From CAZRGV01 sp964599655 (GTDB lineage: Bacteria > Planctomycetota > Planctomycetia > Isosphaerales > Isosphaeraceae), in assembly GCA_964599655.1 (NCBI GenBank), contig CAZRGV010000156.1, forward strand, positions 1-13,054: a stretch of DNA of 13,054 bases, read 5' to 3'. Positions 8,064-13,054 of the stretch are shown piece after piece. Numbering within the stretch: the stretch's first letter is position 1; every line of letters begins with the position of its first letter. The position numbers and the translations under genes were made by a program. Under the pieces are notes generated by a model, which saw only the letters and a list, made by a program, of their open reading frames with translations, searched no databases and was not told the origin of the DNA.

Positions 8064-8068
8064 AAGGG
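8064..8068 (+). promoter_or_regulatory. Ribosome binding site deciding the start of the first RND gene
   Basis: AAGGG lies 8 bases before the GTG at 8077. A second in-frame GTG at 8068 would overlap this site. The 8077 start gives a protein beginning MISRFFIDRP, matching MFSRFFIDRP of the neighbouring pump residue for residue, so 8077 is preferred. Confidence 0.65.
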
Positions 8069-8076
8069 TGACGGAT

Positions 8077-11000
8077 GTGATCTCGCGATTTTTCATCGAT
8101 CGGCCGGTCTTCGCGTCGGTCCTGTCCATCGTCATCACGCTGGCGGGCGCCGTGTCGCTGTTCAACCTGCCGCTGGCGATGTACCCACAGATTTCGCCGC
8201 CGAGCGTCTCGGTCATGTGCCGCTTCCCCGGCGCCAGCGCCCAAGACGTCGCGCAAGCGGTCGCGGCGCCGATCGAACAGGAGGTCAACGGCGTCGAGGG
8301 CATGATGTACATGTCCTCGCAGTGCACCAACGACGGCCAGTACAGCCTGAACGTGACCTTCCAGAACGACATGGACCTGAACATGGCCCAGGTCCTCGTG
8401 CAGAACCGCGTGGCCCTGGCGATGCCCAGACTGCCTGACGTGATCAAACAAGCGGGCGTCACGGCTCGGAAGCAGTCGCCGGACATCCTGCTCTCGATCG
8501 CCGTGAACAGTCCATCCGGCAAGTTCGACCAGCTCTACCTGAGCAACTACGCCTCCCTCCACATGCTGGAGGAACTGGCCCGCCTGCCCGGCGTCAGCGA
8601 GGTCCGCTCGCTCGGCGGGCAGGAGTATAGCATGCGGATCTGGCTCGATCCGGAGAAGCTCGCTTACCGCAACATGTCCGCCGGCGATGTCGTCGCGGCC
8701 CTCCGAGAGCAGAACCGGCCGGTCGCCTCCGGGCAGATCGGCCAGCCTCCGACGGTCTCGGGCCAGCCGTACCAGTTGACCGTCGCGACCAAGGGGCGAC
8801 TGACCTCCGCCGAGGACTTCGAGAACCTCATCGTGCGGCGAGGACCAACCGGAGCCCTCGTCCGGCTCAAGGACGTCGGCCGCGCCGAGCTGGCCGCCAA
8901 AAGCCTGGACGCCACCTCGCGCGTCAACGGCCTTCCTTCGGCCAACATGGCCGTCTTCCTCCTGCCCGACGCCAACGCCCTGGAAACCGCCGATCTCGTC
9001 AAGGCCAAGGTCGCCGAGCTCGCCAAGAACTTTCCCGAAGGGATGCGCTACGAAATCCGCTACGACACCACGCCGTTCATTCGGGAGTCGATTCATGAGG
9101 TCTACAAAACGTTGCAAGAGGCGATCGTCCTCGTGGCGATCGTCGTGCTCTTGTTCCTCCAGAACTGGCGAAGCGCGATCATCCCGCTGATCGCCGTGCC
9201 CGTCGGCATCATCGGCACGTNNNNNNNNNNNNNNNNNNNNNNNNNNNNNNNNNNNNNNNNNNNNNNNNNNNNNNNNNNNNNNNNNNNNNNNNNNACGACG
9301 CGATCGTCGTCGTCGAGGCGGTCGAGCATCACATGGAACACGGTCTGCCGCCCCGCCAGGCCACGATCGTCGCGATGGAGGAGGTCTCCGGTCCGGTCAT
9401 TGCGATCGGTCTGGTGCTGACGGCCGTGTTCGTACCCTGTGCGTTCATCAGCGGCATCGTTGGCCAGTTCTTCCGCCAGTTCGCGTTGACGATCGCCGCC
9501 TCGACGATCATCTCGACGATCAATTCCCTAACGCTCAGCCCAGCCCTGGCGGCCTTGCTGCTCAAGCCAAAGGATCACAGTCCAGGCCGACGGCGTCCGG
9601 ATGTGCTCCCCCCCTTGATCGTGGCCGCGATCGCGGGATGGCTCGGCTTTGAGTCTCTCACGCCCCGGATCGGGTCGGCGCTGGCGAGCGTGTCGCTCAC
9701 CCAGTCGCTCCCCATCTGGACGCCCCAGGCGCTCGGGGCCCTCGCCGGCGCCCTGGCGGGATGGCTGCTCTCGCGGCCCTTCAACCTGTTCATGTCCTTC
9801 TTCTTCGACGCGTTTAACGCGGCCTTCCGGCTCTCAACGGCCGCATACGCCCGCGGCGTCGGCCTGGCGCTTCGGGTCTCGATCGGAGTGCTGGCCGTCT
9901 ACGGCGGATTGCTCTACATCACGTACTATGGCGTCGACTTCAAGCTCCCGAAACCGCTGCCGCCCCATGAGGTTTACTTTGCCGGGTTCGCGGGGACTCC
10001 CAAGGGATTCATCCCGTCGCAGGACATGGGCTACCTGCTCGCCAGCGTGCAACTCCCCGACGCCTCCTCGTTCGAGCGGACCGACGCGGTGATGAGCCGC
10101 CTCGCGGAGATCGCCGGCGCCGAGAAGGGCGTGCGGTTCACCGTCGCGATCACCGGGAACTCGCTGCTGCTGGGCGCCACCGGCTCAAACTTCGGCTCGA
10201 TGTTCGTCGTGCTCGACGAGTTCTCCAAGCGCGAGTCGCCAGACCTCTATTACGAGGCGATCCTCGGCCGCCTCCGAGGCAAGATCGCCAAGCTCGTGCC
10301 GGAGGCCAACGTGATGTTGCTCGGCCCGCCGCCGGTGCGCGGCGTCGGCCGCGCCGGCGGCTTCAAGCTGATGGTCGAGGATCTGGCCGACAACGAGTTG
10401 CCCATGCTTCAGGGCCAGACCGACAACCTGAAGGACCAGGCCAGTGAGGACAGCCGCCTCGCGAACCTCAGCACGGTCTTCCGCGCCAACGTGCCGCAAC
10501 TGTTCGCCAACGTCGACCGCAGCGAGGTCCTGAGCAAGCAGGTCGCCCTTCGCGACCTGTTCGGCACGCTCCAGATCTACCTCGGCTCGCTCTACGTCAA
10601 CGACATCAACCTCTTCGGCCGGACCTGGCAGGTGATCGTTCAGGCCGAGCCAACGTTCCGCCGCACGCCCGAGTCGATCAAACGCCTGAAGGTCCGCAAC
10701 GCCGCCGGCCAGATGGTGCCGATCGGCGCCCTGGCCGAGATTCAGGAACGAAACGGCCCGCTCGTCCTGACCCGCTACAACATGCGAACCGCCGCCCCGA
10801 TCAACGGCAGCGCCGCGCCCGGCGTCAGCTCGGGCGACGCGATCGCCTTGATGAGTGAACTGGCCAAGCGCGAACTGCCGTCGTCGATGACCTACGAGTG
10901 GACCGAGCTGGCCTACCTCGAACTTCAGGCCGGCAACACCGCGATGATCCTCTTCGCCCTGGCCGTCGTGATGGTCTTCCTGGTCCTGGCGGCCCAGTAC

Positions 11001-11774
11001 GAAAGCTGGGCCCTGCCGTTGGCGGTCATCCTCGTCGTGCCGATGTGCCTGCTCAGCGCCATCGCGGGAGTCAACTATGCGAAGCAGGATATCAACATCT
11101 TCACGCAGGTTGGTTTCGTCGTGCTGGTCGGCCTCGCCTGCAAGAACGCGATCCTGATCGTCGAGTTCGCCCGAGCCCAGCGGAGGACGGGCCTGCCGCG
11201 CCGCGAGGCGGCTCTGACGGCCTGCCGCCTGCGGCTCCGGCCGATCGTGATGACCTCGCTGGCGTTCATCCTCGGCGTGGTGCCGCTGCTGGTGTCGAAA
11301 GGGGCCGGCGCCGAGATGCGTCGCACCCTCGGGACGACGGTCTTCAGCGGCATGCTCGGCGTGACCCTCTTCGGCCTGATCCTCACCCCGGTCTTCTTCG
11401 TGCTGGTCGACTGGGTGGGCGACACCCGCTTCTTCCGTTCCAAGTTGATGCGGCGGATCAGTGCCGTAATGACGGGCGTCTTCGCACTCGGCTATGCCCG
11501 CCACGTCGCGAAATTCACCTACCGCGTCGCCTCGGAACGGCTCAAGTCCGCGCCCCGGAAGCGCCGCCCGTCGGTCGTCCAGACCAACGGCCATCGACAC
11601 TCTCATACCAATGCGCATCCCGAGCCGGTCACCGTCAACGGCGGCGGCCACGGTCACGGTCACGCCCACGCCCACGCCCACGGCCATGGCAACGGCCACG
11701 GAAATGGCCACGCACAGACCGACCAGCCGCCCCACGACGACGCCGAACCCGCAATTCCCACCGACCACGCCTGA
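8077..11774 (+). CDS. HAE1-type RND multidrug efflux pump, inner-membrane subunit 1 (contains an N gap)
   Basis: The product has about 1234 residues if the N gap is really 81 bases, against about 1050 for AcrB. The start MISRFFIDRPVFASVLS leads into TM1. The porter domain carries family landmarks such as APIEQEVNGVEGMMYMSS and VLVQNRVALA. TM2 runs into FLQNWRSAIIPL. After the gap, DDAIVVVEAVE supplies the TM4 proton-relay Asp pair (409-410 after gap correction), and GLACKNAILIVEF in TM10 supplies the partner Lys (1025). The second half contains GFIPSQDMGYLLASVQLP and LQIYLGSLYVND, both normal for the family. Two parts are unusual: an extra hydrophobic segment between TM6 and TM7 (DNA about 9590-9790) and a 61-residue His-rich tail. 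It lies behind the adaptor and 21 bases before a second pump gene. The substrate cannot be predicted. The frames before and after the N run differ only because of the gap length. Confidence 0.92.
9221..9294. other. Assembly gap (74 N) inside the first RND gene
   Basis: This is a run of 74 unknown bases. The flanking sequences, IIPLIAVPVGIIGT before and DAIVVVEAVE after, are out of frame with each other by the given length. In the tandem second pump the same two landmarks are exactly 81 bases apart (12940-13020). Adding the missing 7 bases restores one continuous frame and puts the Asp pair at residues 409-410 in both pumps. The hidden DNA should encode the end of TM3 and most of TM4. Confidence 0.95.
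9590..9790 (+). other. Extra hydrophobic insert in RND pump 1 between TM6 and TM7
   Basis: AcrB has only a short cytoplasmic linker and amphipathic helix after the ML/LLKP end of TM6. Here about 65-70 residues are inserted between LLLKPKDHSPGRR and FFFDAFNAAF. The insert holds two hydrophobic stretches, LPPLIVAAIAGWLGF and ALGALAGALAGWLL. The second has glycines every fourth residue (codons at 9735, 9747 and 9759), a glycine-zipper pattern that favours tight helix packing. If both stretches cross the membrane, the topology of the remaining protein is kept. They could also lie on the membrane surface. Confidence 0.65.
11589..11771 (+). other. His-rich C-terminal tail of RND pump 1, encoded by a degenerate 6-base repeat
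   Basis: The last 61 residues contain 15 His, concentrated in a run such as GGHGHGHAHAHAHGHGNGH. At DNA level the core (about 11644-11710) is a degenerate tandem hexamer alternating GGCCAC, GGTCAC and GCCCAC, so it can expand or shrink by slippage without loss of frame. The C-terminus of RND pumps lies in the cytoplasm, so the tail would be cytoplasmic and might bind divalent metal ions. AcrB also ends in a few His, but nothing of this size. A metal role is inference only. Confidence 0.8.
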
Positions 11775-11795
11775 GACCACCGCGAGGCCTCCCGC

Positions 11796-13054
11796 ATGTT
11801 CTCCCGCTTCTTCATCGACCGGCCGATCTTCGCCTCGGTCCTCTCGATCGTCGTGACGCTGGCCGGCGGCATCGCGGTCTTCACGCTGCCCGTGGCGCAG
11901 TACCCCGAGATCACGCCGCCGACCGTCGAGGTCTCGGCGTACTACCCAGGCGCCAACGCGCAGGTCGTGGCCGACACCGTCGCGGCCCCCATCGAGCAGC
12001 AGGTCAACGGCGTTGAAAACATGATGTACATGTCGTCGCAATCGACGAACGACGGCATGTACACACTGACAATCACGTTCAAGATCGGTGTCGACCTGGA
12101 CATGGCCCAGGTGCTCGTGCAGAACCGCGTGGCCCTGGCCGAACCGATCCTGCCCGAACTGGTCAAGCGGCGAGGCGTGATGGTGCGGAAGAAGTCGCCA
12201 AGCATCTTGATGATCGTCAACCTCTTCTCGCCCGAGGCCACACGCGACGACCTGTACCTAAGCAACTTCGCCACGATCCAGATCAAGGATGAGCTCTCGC
12301 GGCTTGACGGCGTGGGCGACATCACCTACCTCGGCCGGCGCGACTACAGCATGCGGCTCTGGCTCGACCCGCAGAAAATGGCCTCCCGCGGTCTCTCCGC
12401 CGCGGAGGTCGTGGCAGCCGTGCAGCAGCAAAACGTCCAGGTCGCCGCCGGCTCGATCGGCCAACCGCCCGTGCCGACCGGCCAGGTCTTCCAGTACACG
12501 ATGAGCACTCAGGGGCGGCTCACGAGCGTCGAGCAGTTCCGGCAAATGATCATCAAGGCCGACCCGCGCGGCCGGGTGATCCGCCTGAGGGACGTCGCCG
12601 ACGTCGAGCTCGGCGCTCAGGCGTATGATCAAACCTGCACGCTCGACGGCCGTCCATCCGTGGCCCTGTCGATCTACCAGCGGCCTGGCTCCAACGCCCT
12701 GGAAACCGCCCGGCTCGTGCGCGAGAAGATGGCCGAGTTGAAGTCCCGCTTCCCCTCCGGCCTCGACTACGCGATCGTCTACGACACCACGCCGTTCATC
12801 AACGAATCGGTCAATGAGGTGTTCAAAACCCTTCGCGACGCCATCATCCTCGTCGCCGCGGTGGTGCTCTTGTTCCTCCAGAACTGGCGAAGCGCCATCA
12901 TCCCGCTGGTGGCCGTGCCGGTGGCGATCGTCGGCACGTTCGCGGTCATGGCGGCGATGGGCTTCAGCCTGAACAACCTGACGTTGTTCGGGCTGGTGCT
13001 CGCGATCGGCATCGTCGTCGACGACGCGATCGTCGTCGTGGAGAACGTCGAGCG
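11796..13054 (+). CDS. HAE1-type RND multidrug efflux pump, inner-membrane subunit 2 (cut by the window end)
   Basis: The first 419 codons are present and the frame is open to the end of the window. MFSRFFIDRPIFASVLS begins TM1. The porter part shows AQYPEITPPTVEV, APIEQQVNGVENMMYMSS, VLVQNRVALAEP and YSMRLWLDP. TM2 to TM4 follow, with YDTTPFINESV, FLQNWRSAIIPL and GIVVDDAIVVVENVE, including the Asp pair (409-410) needed for proton transport. These are classical HAE1 features and very close to AcrB. GAGG (11784-11787) lies 8 bases before the ATG. The gene begins 21 bases after the first pump's stop, so the two are co-transcribed. Net spacing of all landmarks up to residue 410 equals that of the first pump, which supports origin by tandem duplication. 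Two pump genes behind one adaptor recall the MdtABC/MuxABC layout, where the two pumps form a mixed trimer. Whether that holds here is unknown. Confidence 0.93.
   Translation, partial: MFSRFFIDRPIFASVLSIVVTLAGGIAVFTLPVAQYPEITPPTVEVSAYYPGANAQVVADTVAAPIEQQVNGVENMMYMSSQSTNDGMYTLTITFKIGVDLDMAQVLVQNRVALAEPILPELVKRRGVMVRKKSPSILMIVNLFSPEATRDDLYLSNFATIQIKDELSRLDGVGDITYLGRRDYSMRLWLDPQKMASRGLSAAEVVAAVQQQNVQVAAGSIGQPPVPTGQVFQYTMSTQGRLTSVEQFRQMIIKADPRGRVIRLRDVADVELGAQAYDQTCTLDGRPSVALSIYQRPGSNALETARLVREKMAELKSRFPSGLDYAIVYDTTPFINESVNEVFKTLRDAIILVAAVVLLFLQNWRSAIIPLVAVPVAIVGTFAVMAAMGFSLNNLTLFGLVLAIGIVVDDAIVVVENVE

Noticed and set aside
9333..11774. A separate gene starting with the ATG at 9333 for the second half of pump 1.
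   Set aside because: The ATG lies inside conserved pump sequence (DDAIVVVEAVEHHMEHG) and has no ribosome site. The apparent separate frame comes from the wrong length of the N gap.
8077..11774. Pump 1 as a pseudogene because of its two incompatible frames.
   Set aside because: The frame change falls exactly at an N run, no stop codon interrupts either side, and the tandem paralogue predicts a gap length that restores the frame.
1..13054. Search for CRISPR arrays, tRNA or rRNA genes, transposases, phage genes, toxin-antitoxin pairs or a defence system.
   Set aside because: Nothing of this kind could be seen on either strand. The window is fully explained by two exported-protein genes and an efflux operon.

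Overview
The window is high-GC DNA with long, densely packed genes and no RNA gene, insertion sequence, phage gene or CRISPR array that I can see. It most likely comes from a planctomycete, probably of the Isosphaeraceae type. The main reason is the large minus-strand gene. It joins a LamG-like domain, a dehydrogenase-type beta-propeller, a planctomycete-style CxxCH heme domain and a ThuA domain in one secreted protein, which is characteristic of the Planctomycetes/Verrucomicrobia group. The assignment is inference from domain style, not from a database search.

Left part (158-5560, minus strand): two genes for exported proteins, read right to left with 62 bases between them. The first in transcription order is the 1383-residue multidomain heme protein (1409-5560). 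The second is a secreted right-handed beta-helix protein (158-1346) with a strong Shine-Dalgarno sequence, interrupted by 48 N. Both look like extracytoplasmic proteins for handling carbohydrate-type polymers. The actual substrates cannot be read from the sequence.

Middle (5561-5877): a divergent intergenic region. It carries a recognisable plus-strand promoter (TTGACT, 16 bases, TACCAT), followed at once by an 18-bp palindrome that is a convincing TetR-family operator.

Right part (5878-13054, plus strand): a tripartite efflux operon in the order TetR-family repressor, periplasmic adaptor (membrane fusion protein), first HAE1-type RND pump, second HAE1-type RND pump (cut by the window end). 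No outer-membrane channel gene is in view. The layout suggests that the repressor controls itself and the pump genes from the one operator. The two pump genes are tandem relatives with nearly identical DNA patches. Between the adaptor and the first pump lies a roughly 100-base cluster of palindromes that resembles a dispersed repeat element. The first pump has two features unlike classical AcrB: an extra hydrophobic insert of about 65-70 residues between TM6 and TM7, and a 61-residue His-rich C-terminal tail.

Both N runs (48 and 74 bases) have lengths that break the reading frame of the gene they sit in, although both flanks clearly belong to one protein. The second pump predicts that the gap in the first is really 81 bases. 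Neither gene should be called a pseudogene on this evidence.
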